NCBI GenBank assembly: GCA_005503165.1
Contig: SCNT01000026.1
Coordinates: 1 to 62,556 of the forward strand
Direction: 5' to 3'
From: Sphingomonadaceae bacterium 3R27E2-A
GTDB lineage: Bacteria > Pseudomonadota > Alphaproteobacteria > Sphingomonadales > Sphingomonadaceae
DNA length: 62,556 bases
Shown: piece after piece, positions 26,792-36,212 of the stretch
How the letters are laid out: each line of letters starts with the position of its first letter
Numbering within the stretch: the stretch's first letter is position 1
Program-made: the position numbers and the translations under genes
Notes under the pieces: model-generated
Databases searched by the model: none
The model's input: the letters and a program-made list of their open reading frames with translations, nothing else
What the model was told of the DNA's origin: nothing

Positions 26792-27924
26792 CCGACGATC
26801 TTACGCTCCACGCCCATCTGGTCGGCCGGCAGGGGAGCCGCGCCGACCTCAACACGCCGGTGCTGGTGCTCGACGTCGATGCGCTGGACCGCAATATCGG
26901 GGCGATGGCGTCGCTCGCGGCGTCGCACGGAGTGGGCCTGCGCCCGCATGCCAAGACCCACAAGAGCGTCGATATCGCCAGGCGCCAACTTGCCGCTGGC
27001 GCCGCCGGGGTTTGCTGCGCCAAGATCGGCGAGGCCGAAGTGCTCGCCGAGGGCGGCGTCACCGGCATCCTGATCACCTCGCCCGTCGCCGCGCCGCGCG
27101 CGGTCGAGCGGCTCGCCGTGCTCGCGGGCAAGGCCGAAGGGCTGATGGCAGTGATTGACCATCCGGCGGTCGCGGCGCGCATCGACGCGGCGCTGGGCAC
27201 CCGCCTTGACGTCATAATAGACATCGATCCAGGCATCGCGCGCACCGGGGTCGCGTCGCCCGAGGCGGCGGTAGCGCTGGCCGAGGCGGTCGCGAAGTTA
27301 CCAAACCTCCACTACCGCGGCGTGCAATTCTACTGCGGCCGCCAGCAGCATATCGAGGCCTATGCCGACCGCCGCGCCGCGATCGAGGAGCGCACCGGCT
27401 ATCTCCAGACCGTGATCGCCGCGCTGACCGATGCGGGACATTCCCCCGAGATCGTCACCGGATCGGGCACCGGCACCCACCGCATCGACCTCGATCTCGG
27501 CGTCTTCACCGAGCTGCAGGCGGGCTCTTATGTCTTCATGGACAAGCAATATCTCGACTGCGACCTCACCGGCGACGGCGCGGTGCCGTTCGAAATCTCG
27601 CTTGGGGTCGACGCGCGCGTGGTCAGCGCGAACCACAGCGGGCTCGTCACCATCGATGCCGGTTACAAGTCGCTCTCGACCGACGGCGGTGTCGCGGTCG
27701 TCCGGCGCGGCGCGCCCGAAACTGCCTTTTTCGCTTTCATGGGCGACGAGCATGCCGCGCTGATCGCGCCCGGCATCGGCGACGAGCTCGTCCCCGGCGA
27801 CCCGGTGACGCTCACGGTCCCGCATTGCGACCCGACGGTGAACCTCTACGACCATTATCATGTCGTCGAAGGCGAGACGCTGGTCGCGATCTGGCCGGTC
27901 AGCGCGCGCGGCCGGGCGCGCTGA
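26788..27924 (+). CDS. DSD1-family PLP enzyme (D-threonine aldolase/D-serine dehydratase-like)
   Basis: A 378-residue enzyme with an alanine-racemase-type TIM barrel. The N-terminal LRPHAKTHKS holds the PLP lysine, and the C-terminal beta domain has HCDPTVNLYDHYHVV with His and Asp/Cys residues that bind a divalent metal in D-threonine aldolase. It should cleave or dehydrate D-beta-hydroxy amino acids in the cytoplasm. Start ATG 26788 overlaps the lactone-oxidase stop. A physical link of these two activities is not one I recognise as standard. Confidence 0.87.
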   Translation: MTDDLTLHAHLVGRQGSRADLNTPVLVLDVDALDRNIGAMASLAASHGVGLRPHAKTHKSVDIARRQLAAGAAGVCCAKIGEAEVLAEGGVTGILITSPVAAPRAVERLAVLAGKAEGLMAVIDHPAVAARIDAALGTRLDVIIDIDPGIARTGVASPEAAVALAEAVAKLPNLHYRGVQFYCGRQQHIEAYADRRAAIEERTGYLQTVIAALTDAGHSPEIVTGSGTGTHRIDLDLGVFTELQAGSYVFMDKQYLDCDLTGDGAVPFEISLGVDARVVSANHSGLVTIDAGYKSLSTDGGVAVVRRGAPETAFFAFMGDEHAALIAPGIGDELVPGDPVTLTVPHCDPTVNLYDHYHVVEGETLVAIWPVSARGRAR

Positions 27925-27983
27925 CCCACCCCACCGCAACCATGCTTCCCTTTCGCGGGCGCACGCTTTAGAGGCTTGGGCCT

Positions 27984-30500
27984 ATGGCCGCCGAGACCAC
28001 GTCCCACTTCCGCTATCGTCTGCGCCGCGACAGCAATGCCGTCGCGAGCTGGTTCCGTTCGATGTGGACACGCCGCTGGTTCCGCTGGCTCGGCTATCTC
28101 GCGCTTGCCGGCTTGCTCGGCCTGTTCCTGATCTGGCTGATCTTCGCGCGCGACCTGCCCTCGGTCGAGCAACTGCGCGATTATGAGCCGCCGCTGCCGA
28201 CGATGGTCCGCGATGCCGAGGGCAAGCCGGTTCACAGCTATGCGCGCGAACGCCGCGTCCAGCTGGAATATAGCGAATATCCGCAGCTCCTGGTGCGCAG
28301 CTTCCTTGCGGCCGAGGACAAGACCTTCTTCAGCCACGGCGGCATCGACTATCCGGGCATCGCGACCGCGATCGTCACCAATTTGACGAGCAGTGGGCGC
28401 CCGGTCGGCGCCTCGACGATCACCCAGCAGGTCGCGAAAAACCTGCTGCTCACCAACGAGCTCAGCTATCGCCGCAAGGTGCGCGAGGCGATCCTGGCGA
28501 TGCGCATCGAGGATGCGCTGACCAAGGAACAGATCCTCGAGCTCTACCTCAACGAAATCCCGCTCGGGCGCCGCAGCTTCGGCGTCCAGGCCGCGAGCCG
28601 CGCCTATTTCGACAAGGACGTCGACCAGCTCCAGCTCCACGAAATGGCATTTCTCGCGATCCTGCCCAAGGCGCCCGAGAAATATGGCCGTGCGCGCAAC
28701 GAGGCCGAGGCGCTGGCGCGGCGCAATTTCGTGCTTGGAGCGATGGAGGACAATGGCTGGATCACCCCCGCCCAGCGCGACGCCGCGCGCGCGATGCCGC
28801 TCGGCCTCACCAGCAGCGGCAATACCGCGGTCGCGCAGGTAGGCGGCTATTATATGGAAGAGGTGCGGCGCCAGCTGATTGCGCAATTCGGCGAAACAGC
28901 CGAGGACGGACCGCACAGCGCCTATGCCGGCGGCCTCTGGGTGCGCACGCCCTACGACGGCAAGATGCAGGCCGCGGCGACCTCCGCGCTGCGCAAGGGC
29001 CTGCTCCGCTACGACGCGGGCAAGGGCTGGTCGGGGCCCATCGCGACGATCGAGGCCGACGACCAGTGGCAGAGTCGCCTCGCGTCGAGCTTCATCGGCA
29101 TCGATTACGATGGCTGGCGCATCGCCGCGGTGCTGTCGAAAAACGCCGGCGAGGCGCGCATCGGCTTTGCCAACGGCGACACCGGCCGGCTACCCGCGAG
29201 CGCCGCGACGCAGGGCTATCGCAAGACCGGCGGCAGCGCCTTCTCGGCAATGCGCCCGGGCGACCTGATCGCGGTCAAGGCGACGGGTGGGGGTACTTAC
29301 GCGCTGCGTAATATCCCCGAGGTTTCGGGCGGTTTCATCGCCGAAAGCCCTCATTCGGGCCGGATCTTCGCGATGCAGGGCGGCTTCGACGTCCGCCTCT
29401 CGCCCTTCAACCGCGCGACCCAGGCCGAGCGCCAGCCGGGTTCGACGATCAAGCCCTTCGTCTATGCCGCCGCGCTCGACAATGGCATGACACCTGCGAC
29501 GATGATCGTCGACGGCAGCTTCTGCGTCTATCAGGGCGCGCGTTTCGGCAACAAATGTTTCCGCAACTTTGGCGGCGCGGGTGGCAGCGGCGAGCATACG
29601 ATGCGCTGGGGCCTCGAACAGTCGCGCAACCTGATGACGGTGCGCGCGGCGAGCCAGATCGGCATGGAGCCTGTGGTCGACATGATCCGCACGATGGGCA
29701 TCGGCGAGCATGAGCCCTATCTCTCGACCGCCCTGGGTGCCGGTTCGACGACGGTCGAAAAGATCACCAATGCCTATGCGATGCTTGCCAACCACGGCCG
29801 CGAGCTGAAACCGCGCGTGATCGACTATGTCCAGGACCGCCGCGGCAAGGTGATCTTTCCGGCGAACTGGAAATCCTGCGCCGGCTGCAACAAGAAGGAT
29901 TGGGACGGGCGCCCGATGCCGCGCTTCGCGAAATCGGGCAAGCAGCTGATGGACCCGCTCACCGCCTATCAGGTCGTCCATATGCTCGAGGGCGTCGTCC
30001 AGCGCGGCACCGCGGTACGGCTGCGCGACCTGGGCGTACCGATCTTCGGCAAGACGGGGACGACCTCGGGGCCCAACGACGTGTGGTTCGTCGGGGGCAC
30101 GCCCGACGTGGTAGCGGGCATGTATATCGGTTTCGACCAGCCGCGCTCGATGGGCGGCTATGCCCAAGGCGGCAGCCTCGCGGCGCCGATCTTCAAGGAT
30201 TTCGCGCTCGTCGGGCTCGCCGACCGCCAGCCGATCCCCTTTGCGGCGCCCAAGGGCATCCGCATGGTGCGCATCGACCGTCAGTCGGGCCGCCGCGTCT
30301 ATGGCAGCTGGCCGGGGACCGATCCCAAGGCGTCGATCATCTGGGAGGCGTTCAAGCCCGAAAGCGAGCCCAGGCGGACGATCCGCGAGGCCGAGATCAA
30401 GCCCAGCAAACCCGCCGCGCGCCAGGATGCGCCGGTCCAGCAGGGCAATGGCCGCCGCAGCGATAGCGACTTCCTCGAGGATCGCGGCGGCATCATCTGA
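27984..30500 (+). CDS. mrcA: Penicillin-binding protein 1A
   Basis: An 838-residue bifunctional peptidoglycan synthase. After a cytoplasmic stretch and one transmembrane helix (about 34-57), the GT51 domain has the catalytic EDKTFFSHGG and STITQQVAKN motifs. The transpeptidase has active Ser in PGSTIKPF, SRN (EQSRNLM) and KTG (FGKTGTTS). A cysteine pair C-A-G-C occurs in the late part of the transpeptidase. The tail is charged and glutamine/proline-rich. Likely partners are the amidase upstream and the MltA at 47.3 kb. Confidence 0.95.
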   Translation: MAAETTSHFRYRLRRDSNAVASWFRSMWTRRWFRWLGYLALAGLLGLFLIWLIFARDLPSVEQLRDYEPPLPTMVRDAEGKPVHSYARERRVQLEYSEYPQLLVRSFLAAEDKTFFSHGGIDYPGIATAIVTNLTSSGRPVGASTITQQVAKNLLLTNELSYRRKVREAILAMRIEDALTKEQILELYLNEIPLGRRSFGVQAASRAYFDKDVDQLQLHEMAFLAILPKAPEKYGRARNEAEALARRNFVLGAMEDNGWITPAQRDAARAMPLGLTSSGNTAVAQVGGYYMEEVRRQLIAQFGETAEDGPHSAYAGGLWVRTPYDGKMQAAATSALRKGLLRYDAGKGWSGPIATIEADDQWQSRLASSFIGIDYDGWRIAAVLSKNAGEARIGFANGDTGRLPASAATQGYRKTGGSAFSAMRPGDLIAVKATGGGTYALRNIPEVSGGFIAESPHSGRIFAMQGGFDVRLSPFNRATQAERQPGSTIKPFVYAAALDNGMTPATMIVDGSFCVYQGARFGNKCFRNFGGAGGSGEHTMRWGLEQSRNLMTVRAASQIGMEPVVDMIRTMGIGEHEPYLSTALGAGSTTVEKITNAYAMLANHGRELKPRVIDYVQDRRGKVIFPANWKSCAGCNKKDWDGRPMPRFAKSGKQLMDPLTAYQVVHMLEGVVQRGTAVRLRDLGVPIFGKTGTTSGPNDVWFVGGTPDVVAGMYIGFDQPRSMGGYAQGGSLAAPIFKDFALVGLADRQPIPFAAPKGIRMVRIDRQSGRRVYGSWPGTDPKASIIWEAFKPESEPRRTIREAEIKPSKPAARQDAPVQQGNGRRSDSDFLEDRGGII

Positions 30501-30573
30501 CGTCTCGCGAGCTTCTTCCCCTTGCGCCGGACAGGCTCTAAGGGCGGTTCGACATTTTTTCAGGAGCTAGAAC

Positions 30574-31701
30574 ATGCGCGCCGAAGCGCAGGATCATATC
30601 GACAAGATCGGTGCCGCACTGGCGCTGCTGCGGCGTTTCCTCGATTGGGATCGCGCGTTGCGCCGGCTCGACGAACTCAATGCCAAGGTCGAGGATCCGG
30701 CCCTGTGGAGCGACCAGAAGGCCGCGCAGGAGGTGATGCGCGAGCGTCGCCGCCTGGACGAGGCGATCAGCGCGACGCGCGCGATCGAGACTGAATGCGT
30801 CGACACCGCCGAGCTGATCGAACTCGCCGAGATGGAGGGCGACGAGGCGATGATCGATGACGCCGTTGCCAGCCTCGCCGCGCTCGCCGCGCGCGCCGAA
30901 GAAGACAAGATTAAGGCGCTTCTGGCTGGCGAGGCCGATGCCAACGACGCCTATATCGAGGTTCATGCCGGCGCAGGCGGCACCGAGAGCCAGGACTGGG
31001 CCGAGATGCTCCAGCGCATGTACAGCCGCTGGGCCGAAAAGCGCGGCTTCAAGGTCGAGCTGGTCGAGTATCAGGCGGGTGAGCAGGCGGGCATCAAGTC
31101 GGTGACGATGCTGGTGAAAGGCGAAAACGCCTATGGCTATGCGAAGACCGAAAGCGGCGTCCACCGCCTCGTGCGCATTTCGCCCTACGACAGTTCGGCG
31201 CGGCGCCACACCAGCTTCTCGTCGGTGTGGGTCTACCCGGTGATCGACGACAATATCGATATCGAGATCAACGAAGGCGACCTCAAGATCGACACCTATC
31301 GCGCCTCGGGCGCGGGCGGCCAGCACGTCAACACCACCGATTCGGCGGTACGCATCACGCACATTCCGACCGGCATCGTCGTCGCCTCGCAGAACGACCG
31401 CTCGCAGCACAAGAACCGCGCGACCGCGATGGGCATGCTGAAGGCGCGGATGTACGAGGCGGAACTCCAGAAGCGCGAAGCCGCGGCCTCGGGCGAATAT
31501 CAGGCCAAGACCGAGATCGGCTGGGGCCATCAGATCCGCTCCTATGTTCTTCAGCCCTATCAGCTGGTGAAGGACCTGCGTACCGGCGTGACCTCGACCG
31601 CGCCCGGCGACGTGCTCGACGGCGCGCTCGATCCGTTCATGGCGGCGGCGCTGTCGCAGAAGGTCACCGGCGAAAAGGTCGACGTCGAGGATATCGACTG
31701 A
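30574..31701 (+). CDS. prfB: Peptide chain release factor 2
   Basis: A 375-residue factor that reads UAA and UGA stops. The GGQ catalytic loop ([16 protein letters not shown]) is intact. The stop-recognition tripeptide region reads [16 protein letters not shown], i.e. SPY where E. coli has SPF. The gene is continuous from MRAEAQDH with no internal TGA, so the programmed +1 frameshift used by many prfB genes is absent. A good AGGAG precedes ATG 30574. Its stop shares a base with the start of the next gene (TGATG). Confidence 0.95.
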   Translation: MRAEAQDHIDKIGAALALLRRFLDWDRALRRLDELNAKVEDPALWSDQKAAQEVMRERRRLDEAISATRAIETECVDTAELIELAEMEGDEAMIDDAVASLAALAARAEEDKIKALLAGEADANDAYIEVHAGAGGTESQDWAEMLQRMYSRWAEKRGFKVELVEYQAGEQAGIKSVTMLVKGENAYGYAKTESGVHRLVRISPYDSSARRHTSFSSVWVYPVIDDNIDIEINEGDLKIDTYRASGAGGQHVNTTDSAVRITHIPTGIVVASQNDRSQHKNRATAMGMLKARMYEAELQKREAAASGEYQAKTEIGWGHQIRSYVLQPYQLVKDLRTGVTSTAPGDVLDGALDPFMAAALSQKVTGEKVDVEDID

Positions 31702-32423
31702 TGCGGCGCGCGGCTCTTTTTGCCGCGCTGCTGGCCTTCCCGCTGCTCGGCAGCTGCGATGCGCCGTGGGACCAGGACGGCGACCGCGCCACCACCGCGC
31801 GCGATTTCCCGCCCGCCGATCGCCCCGTCGCGCCGACGGTCTCGACCAAATGGTCGACCGAGGAAGCGCGCGACCGCGTGAACGAGGCCGAGGACGTCAT
31901 GGACTCGGCCGACGTCCGGCCCGGCATGACCGTCGCCGACATCGGCGCGGGCGACGGCTATTATACCGTGCGCCTCGCGCAGCGCGTCGGCGCGAACGGG
32001 CGCGTGCTCGCGCAGGACATCATGCCCGAGGTGATCGATCGCCTCGCCGACCGCGTCGCGCGAGAGCGGCTCGACAATGTCTCGATCAAGCTCGGCGCGG
32101 TCGACGATCCGCGGCTGCCCGCCGCCAGCTTCGACCGCGTGTTCATGGTCCATATGTATCACGAGATCGGCGAGCCCTATGCCTTCCTCTGGCGGCTGCG
32201 CCCGGCGCTGCGGCAGGGCGGGCAGATCCTCGTCGTCGACGGCGACCGTCCGATCGCCGACCATGGCACGCCCTTCCGCCTGCTCGTCTGCGAATTCGAG
32301 GCAGTGGGGTATAAATTGCTGTCCTACGACGACAAACAGCACGCCGGCGGCTATCTCGCGCGCTTCGTCCCGGACGGGAAAAGGCCGAAGCCCGAGGACA
32401 TCAAGGTGTGCGATAACCCTTAG
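31701..32423 (+). CDS. Lipoprotein-like class I SAM methyltransferase
   Basis: A 240-residue protein. The N-terminus is a short hydrophobic signal ending in LLGSC, a lipobox with Cys19, followed by an acidic linker. The rest is a class I methyltransferase fold with motif I VADIGAGDGYYT and a later FDRVFMVHMYHEI. Predicted exported methyltransferases of this type (COG4798-like) are known but unexplained, since SAM is cytoplasmic. It is coupled to prfB (TGATG). Alternatively, the first residues are not a signal and the enzyme is cytosolic; the conserved lipobox argues against this. Confidence 0.8.
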   Translation: MRRAALFAALLAFPLLGSCDAPWDQDGDRATTARDFPPADRPVAPTVSTKWSTEEARDRVNEAEDVMDSADVRPGMTVADIGAGDGYYTVRLAQRVGANGRVLAQDIMPEVIDRLADRVARERLDNVSIKLGAVDDPRLPAASFDRVFMVHMYHEIGEPYAFLWRLRPALRQGGQILVVDGDRPIADHGTPFRLLVCEFEAVGYKLLSYDDKQHAGGYLARFVPDGKRPKPEDIKVCDNP

Positions 32424-32425
32424 AG

Positions 32426-32515
32426 CGTCGCCCCCGCGAAGGCGGGGGCCGCTGTCGGTTTACGCAGCGGTGAGGGGTGAGGCCGTTAGCGGCCCCCGCC
32501 TTCGCGGGGGCGACG
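32426..32515. repeat. Perfect 28-bp inverted repeat
   Basis: The arms 32426-32453 and 32488-32515 are exact reverse complements (28/28) with a 34-nt loop. Each arm contains CCCCCGCGAAGGCGGGGG, itself a palindrome. It sits between convergent genes and ends 4 nt before the DsrE-like stop, where it could terminate both transcripts. Confidence 0.85.
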
Positions 32516-32519
32516 AGCT

Positions 32520-32885
32520 TTAATACACCACCAGCCGGTCTGCCGGCCCGATATCGGCCATGAAGCTCACCAGTCCCGCCGCCTTCACATGCGGCACCAG
32601 TTCGGTCGCCGCGACGCCGACCAGCGCCATGCCCGACTGGCAGACGAAAAGGCCGACCTCCATCGCGATCGCTTCCTCGACCATCCACGCGAGTTCGGGC
32701 TGCCCCGCCGCGCGCCGCGCAGTGTCGCCCACGAAGCTCACGGGTTCGCGCAGCAGCGCCGCCGCCTCGCCCTGCAGGAAGACGCGCGCCGGCCGGCCGA
32801 GCGCTGCCGACGCCATCGCGGCTTCGAGCGCCGCATAGAGCCGCCGCCCCTCGGCGACCGCGACGATGATGTTCAGGCTCGACAT
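32520..32885 (-). CDS. DsrE/peroxiredoxin-like small protein
   Basis: A 121-residue (124 from an ATG at 32894) cytoplasmic protein of the DsrE/DsrF-like fold, with the N-terminal NIIVAVAEGRRLYAALEAAMA strand-helix and conserved VGLFVCQSGM containing Cys in the sulfur-carrying position. Such proteins relay sulfur in tRNA or cofactor thiolation. It overlaps the 3' end of the MoeB/ThiF-like gene by about 13 bp, which supports a joint sulfur-transfer role. Confidence 0.78.
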   Translation of the reverse strand: MSSLNIIVAVAEGRRLYAALEAAMASAALGRPARVFLQGEAAALLREPVSFVGDTARRAAGQPELAWMVEEAIAMEVGLFVCQSGMALVGVAATELVPHVKAAGLVSFMADIGPADRLVVY

Positions 32886-33622
32886 GCCGGGCACCCCGGG
32901 TCCTTGGCGACGCCGACCTCGCGCCAGCGCCGTTCCAGCATATCGACGATGGCGAGCCGCCCGGCAAGCGGCGATCCCCAGCCGGTGAGCGCGCGCGCCG
33001 CCTCAAGCGCCGCCATCGTCCCGATCATCCCCGCGAGCGCGCCCATCACCCCGGTCTCGGCGCAATTGATCCCTTCGCGGTCGGGGTCGCCGCCGACGAG
33101 GCACTGATAACAGGGCGCGTCGGCGCGCCAGCCCTCGTAGAGCGCCACCTGCCCCTCGAACGCGCCGATCGCGGCCGAGAGCAGCGGGATTTTCAGCGCC
33201 ACCGCGGCGCGGTTGACCGCCAGTCGCGTGTCGAAATTATCGCATCCGTCGAGGATCAGGCTCGCGCCCTCCAGCAGCGCTTTCGCGTTCGCGGCGTCGA
33301 GGCGCTCCACGACCGCTACCGCCTCGACATGCGGATTGATCCGCCGCGCCGCATCCGCCGCGACCTCGGCCTTGGCCGCGTCGATGTCCGCATCGGTGAA
33401 CAAGGGCTGGCGCTGCAAATTCGACAGCTCGACATGGTCATGATCGACAATCGTCAGCCGGCCCACGCCTGCGGCCGCCAGATAGGTGATCGCCGGACAG
33501 CCGATCCCGCCCGCACCGATGATCGCGACATGCGCCGCCTTCAGCTTCGCCTGCCCCGCGCCGCCGAACTGCGGCAGGATGATCTGGCGGGCGTAGCGGT
33601 CGAGTTCGGCGTCGGAGAGCAA
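32873..33622 (-). CDS. moeB: MoeB/ThiF-family adenylyltransferase
   Basis: A 249-residue E1-like enzyme that adenylates the C-terminal glycine of a ubiquitin-like sulfur carrier (MoaD or ThiS). Motifs are RYARQIILPQFG, GAGGIGCPA (ATP loop), the D of VDHDHVELSNLQRQ and two zinc CxxC pairs (CYQC, CPAC). No rhodanese domain is present. The start is TTG at 33622; an in-frame TGA lies directly before it (TGATTG), and AGGA is 8 nt upstream. The carrier is not in the window. Confidence 0.88.
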   Translation of the reverse strand: MLSDAELDRYARQIILPQFGGAGQAKLKAAHVAIIGAGGIGCPAITYLAAAGVGRLTIVDHDHVELSNLQRQPLFTDADIDAAKAEVAADAARRINPHVEAVAVVERLDAANAKALLEGASLILDGCDNFDTRLAVNRAAVALKIPLLSAAIGAFEGQVALYEGWRADAPCYQCLVGGDPDREGINCAETGVMGALAGMIGTMAALEAARALTGWGSPLAGRLAIVDMLERRWREVGVAKDPGCPACRA

Positions 33623-33647
33623 TCAAAGCGTCCTAAAAAATCGTTTA

Positions 33648-33724
33648 CCCTGAGCTTGTCGAAAGGCCGTTTTTCGACCGTTGGAAAAGGAAGGACGGTG
33701 CTTCGAGAGGCTCAGCACGAACGG
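33648..33724. repeat. Intergenic imperfect palindrome
   Basis: CCCTGAGCTTGTCGAAAGG (33648 onward) and GCTTCGAGAGGCTCAGCACG (33700-33719) form imperfect inverted arms. Short sequences of this CTGAGC...TCGAAG type are common intergenic repeats in proteobacteria. It separates dut from the moeB-like gene inside the minus-strand unit and may reduce read-through. Confidence 0.6.
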
Positions 33725-33743
33725 AAAGAGAAAAACAAGACGG

Positions 33744-34310
33744 CTATTCCCCCGATCGCCGCATCTTGACCTCGGACAGCGAGCCGACATTGTCGGGGAT
33801 GCTGTCGTCGATCGGTTCCTCCTCAGAATTGCCGCGGTCGCTCGCCACGCCGGTCGAGCCGAACCCGCCCGCGCCGCGCGCGGTTTGGTCGAGCATCTCG
33901 ACCTCGGCGAAGCTTGCACGCTGCACCGGCGCGGGGACCAGCTGCGCGATACGGTCGCCGCGCCTGATCTCGAACGGCTCGTCGCCGAGGTTGGCGAGGA
34001 TCACCTTCACCTCGCCGCGATAGTCGCTGTCGATCGTCCCGGGCGTGTTGAGGCAGGTGATACCGTGCTTGAGCGCGAGCCCCGAGCGCGGGCGCACCTG
34101 CACCTCATAGCCGGCCGGGATCGCCATCGCGAAGCCCGTCGCGACCGCGTGGCGCGTGCCGGGGCGGATCGTCAGCGATTCCGCCGCGACGACGTCCATT
34201 CCGGCCGCGCCGTCGCTGGCGTAGCCGGGCAGGGGCAGGCCGCCGCCATTGGGCAGCCGCTGGATCCGGATTTCAATCGGAGTGAGTTGGGACACGCGCA
34301 TCGAGCTCAT
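33744..34310 (-). CDS. dut: dUTP diphosphatase
   Basis: A 188-residue (185 from ATG 34301) trimeric dUTPase that removes dUTP and supplies dUMP. The five family motifs are visible: [11 protein letters not shown] (1), [12 protein letters not shown] (2), [13 protein letters not shown] (3), RGDRIAQLV (4) and [10 protein letters not shown] (5). About 36 residues of acidic/serine-rich tail follow motif 5, which is longer than usual. The 5' end overlaps coaBC by about 30-38 bp, a sign of operon coupling. Confidence 0.93.
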   Translation of the reverse strand: MSSMRVSQLTPIEIRIQRLPNGGGLPLPGYASDGAAGMDVVAAESLTIRPGTRHAVATGFAMAIPAGYEVQVRPRSGLALKHGITCLNTPGTIDSDYRGEVKVILANLGDEPFEIRRGDRIAQLVPAPVQRASFAEVEMLDQTARGAGGFGSTGVASDRGNSEEEPIDDSIPDNVGSLSEVKMRRSGE

Positions 34311-35535
34311 CGGCGATCTTTTCCATCAATTTGCGGGCGACGGCCTGTTTGGGCAGCCGGTCCCAACTGTCTACGCCGCTTTTGCTAACGATATGCACCC
34401 TATTCGTCTCGCCCCCCATCGGGTCGGCGGCGACGTCGTTCGCGACGATCCAGTCGCAGCCCTTGCGCGCGAGCTTGGCCTGCGCATGCGCGAGGACGTC
34501 ATTGGTCTCGGCGGCGAAACCGATGAGCAAGGGCGGGCGCCGCGGGCTCTTAGCTACGCTCGCCAAAATGTCGGGATTTTCGGCGAGCGCGAGGGGGGGC
34601 ACCTGCCCGCTGCCGTCTTTCTTGATCTTCTGCGCCGATGTGTCGGCGGCGCGCCAGTCGGCGACCGCGGCGACCATGATCGCGGCGTCGACGGGCAGCC
34701 CGGCCTCGACCTCGGCCGCCATCTCGCGCGCGGTTTCGACGTCGACGCGGATCACGCCGGGCGGGGTCGGCAGCGGCACGGGGCCGGCGATCAGCAGCAC
34801 TTCGGCGCCGGCCTCGGCTGCGGCTGCGGCGATCGCGAAACCCTGCTTCCCGCTCGACCGGTTGGCGATGTAGCGCACCGGATCGATCGGCTCGTGCGTC
34901 GGTCCCGCGGTGATCAATAGGCGACGCCCGTGGAGCGGGCGGTGGTTCGCGGGCGCGAAATCGGGCTGGCCGGCCAGCGGCGTGATCGCGGGCGCATTCG
35001 CCAGGGCTTTCTCGATCGCCTCGAAGATCGCCGCCGGCTCGGGCAGCCGTCCGGGCCCATATTCGCCGCACGCCATCTCGCCCTCGTCGGGCTCCATCAC
35101 CGTCACGCCGTCGCCGCGCAAGGTCCCGACATTGCGCCGCGTCGCCGCGTGCAGCCACATGCGCACGTTCATCGCGGGCGCCGCGAGCACCGGCTTGTCG
35201 GTCGCGAGCAGCAGCGTCGTTGCCAGATCGTCGGCGATCCCGTTCGCCATCTTCGCCATCAGATCGGCGGTCGCGGGAGCGACGACGACCAGGTCGGCCT
35301 CGCGGCTGAGCTGGATATGCCCCATCTCGACCTCGTCCTTGAGGTCGAACAGGCTGGTATGGACCTTGTTCTCGCTGAGCGCCGCGAGCGTCAGCGGCGT
35401 CACGAACTGTTCGCCCGCGCGCGTGATCACGCAGCGCACGACATAGCCCGCCTTCCGGAGCAGCCGGACGAGCTCGATGCTCTTGTAGGCTGCGATACCG
35501 CCGCCGATGATGAGGAGGATGCGGGGCTTGGTCAT
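34273..35535 (-). CDS. coaBC: Bifunctional phosphopantothenoylcysteine decarboxylase/synthase
   Basis: A 420-residue coenzyme A biosynthesis enzyme. The N-terminal CoaC flavoprotein part shows [14 protein letters not shown], catalytic His in [14 protein letters not shown] and the [10 protein letters not shown] lid with catalytic Cys. The C-terminal CoaB part has [25 protein letters not shown] and K of KIKKDGSG. All key residues are present. ATG 35535 overlaps the stop of the foreign upstream gene (ATGA), so its translation now follows a recently inserted gene. Confidence 0.94.
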   Translation of the reverse strand: MTKPRILLIIGGGIAAYKSIELVRLLRKAGYVVRCVITRAGEQFVTPLTLAALSENKVHTSLFDLKDEVEMGHIQLSREADLVVVAPATADLMAKMANGIADDLATTLLLATDKPVLAAPAMNVRMWLHAATRRNVGTLRGDGVTVMEPDEGEMACGEYGPGRLPEPAAIFEAIEKALANAPAITPLAGQPDFAPANHRPLHGRRLLITAGPTHEPIDPVRYIANRSSGKQGFAIAAAAAEAGAEVLLIAGPVPLPTPPGVIRVDVETAREMAAEVEAGLPVDAAIMVAAVADWRAADTSAQKIKKDGSGQVPPLALAENPDILASVAKSPRRPPLLIGFAAETNDVLAHAQAKLARKGCDWIVANDVAADPMGGETNRVHIVSKSGVDSWDRLPKQAVARKLMEKIADELDARVPTHSD

Positions 35536-36152
35536 GTGCCGCAGATATCAAAGATACTCGGAAAAGCCACGGGGTCCATTGTGCTCCCGGTATTGTGTGG
35601 ATTTCCTGGATACCCGAAGTGCACCAGAATCTCGGAAAAAATCTCAGAGGTGACCGTGTAGCTGTCGATCAAATCAGAGCCAGAAGACGTTCCATCGCTA
35701 CCTAAAACTAGAACGAGTGGGCGATGGCAGAGGCCTTTTGCCAAGTGCCGGGCAAATTTTCGTTCCTTTTCTAAGATTAAATCGTTCAACTGCCGTTGAA
35801 AGATTGGTGGCGTCCAATCTTGATAATATACTCCGGAATCTCCCTGCGACCGGCGGTGTTTGATGGCTTCAATCGTCTTTGCGTGAAGCACGCGGGCGAA
35901 TTCGAAGCCTGCCGAGCTGCCGTCCTCCAGTTTAAAAATTACGTCCGGCGGATCAGGCTGCGTTGCCGACGCGGGTTGAGGCCACCCCTTTTCACGGCAC
36001 AGCCAGTCCAATGCCTCTCGACACGCGTGGTATTCCATAAAGGTCGATGTCTCGCGCGTAGCTGCGAATTGACCGCTATCAGGCAAAAACTCTGCCGCCT
36101 CCGCCGCTAGACGGAGGAAGGATTGCAGATTTTGCGCTTTGGGTTTTGGCAT
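35532..36152 (-). CDS. Unrecognised protein in AT-rich cassette, possibly nuclease-like
   Basis: A 206-residue soluble protein with no family I recognise. It is visibly richer in A/T and in A/T-ending codons than its neighbours, a sign of transfer. Residues around 66-87 read PPDVIFKLEDG...GFEFARV, spaced like a weak PD-(D/E)xK nuclease core (D, then E-x-A), and a later LILEKERKFARHL...PLVLVLGS fits helix-strand elements of such folds; this is inference only. It is in the same frame as the upstream CcdA-like gene, from which one TAG and 20 codons separate it, and overlaps coaBC by ATGA. No clear Shine-Dalgarno. Confidence 0.6.
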   Translation of the reverse strand: MPKPKAQNLQSFLRLAAEAAEFLPDSGQFAATRETSTFMEYHACREALDWLCREKGWPQPASATQPDPPDVIFKLEDGSSAGFEFARVLHAKTIEAIKHRRSQGDSGVYYQDWTPPIFQRQLNDLILEKERKFARHLAKGLCHRPLVLVLGSDGTSSGSDLIDSYTVTSEIFSEILVHFGYPGNPHNTGSTMDPVAFPSIFDICGT

Positions 36153-36212
36153 AGAGATTTGATCATCGCTCCACGCATCCGCAAAATCACGGATGTTTGT
36201 GAAGATCGTCCG

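Noticed and set aside
30574..30720. Programmed +1 frameshift in prfB
   Set aside because: Looked for an internal CTTTGA slip site with an upstream Shine-Dalgarno; the frame is uninterrupted.
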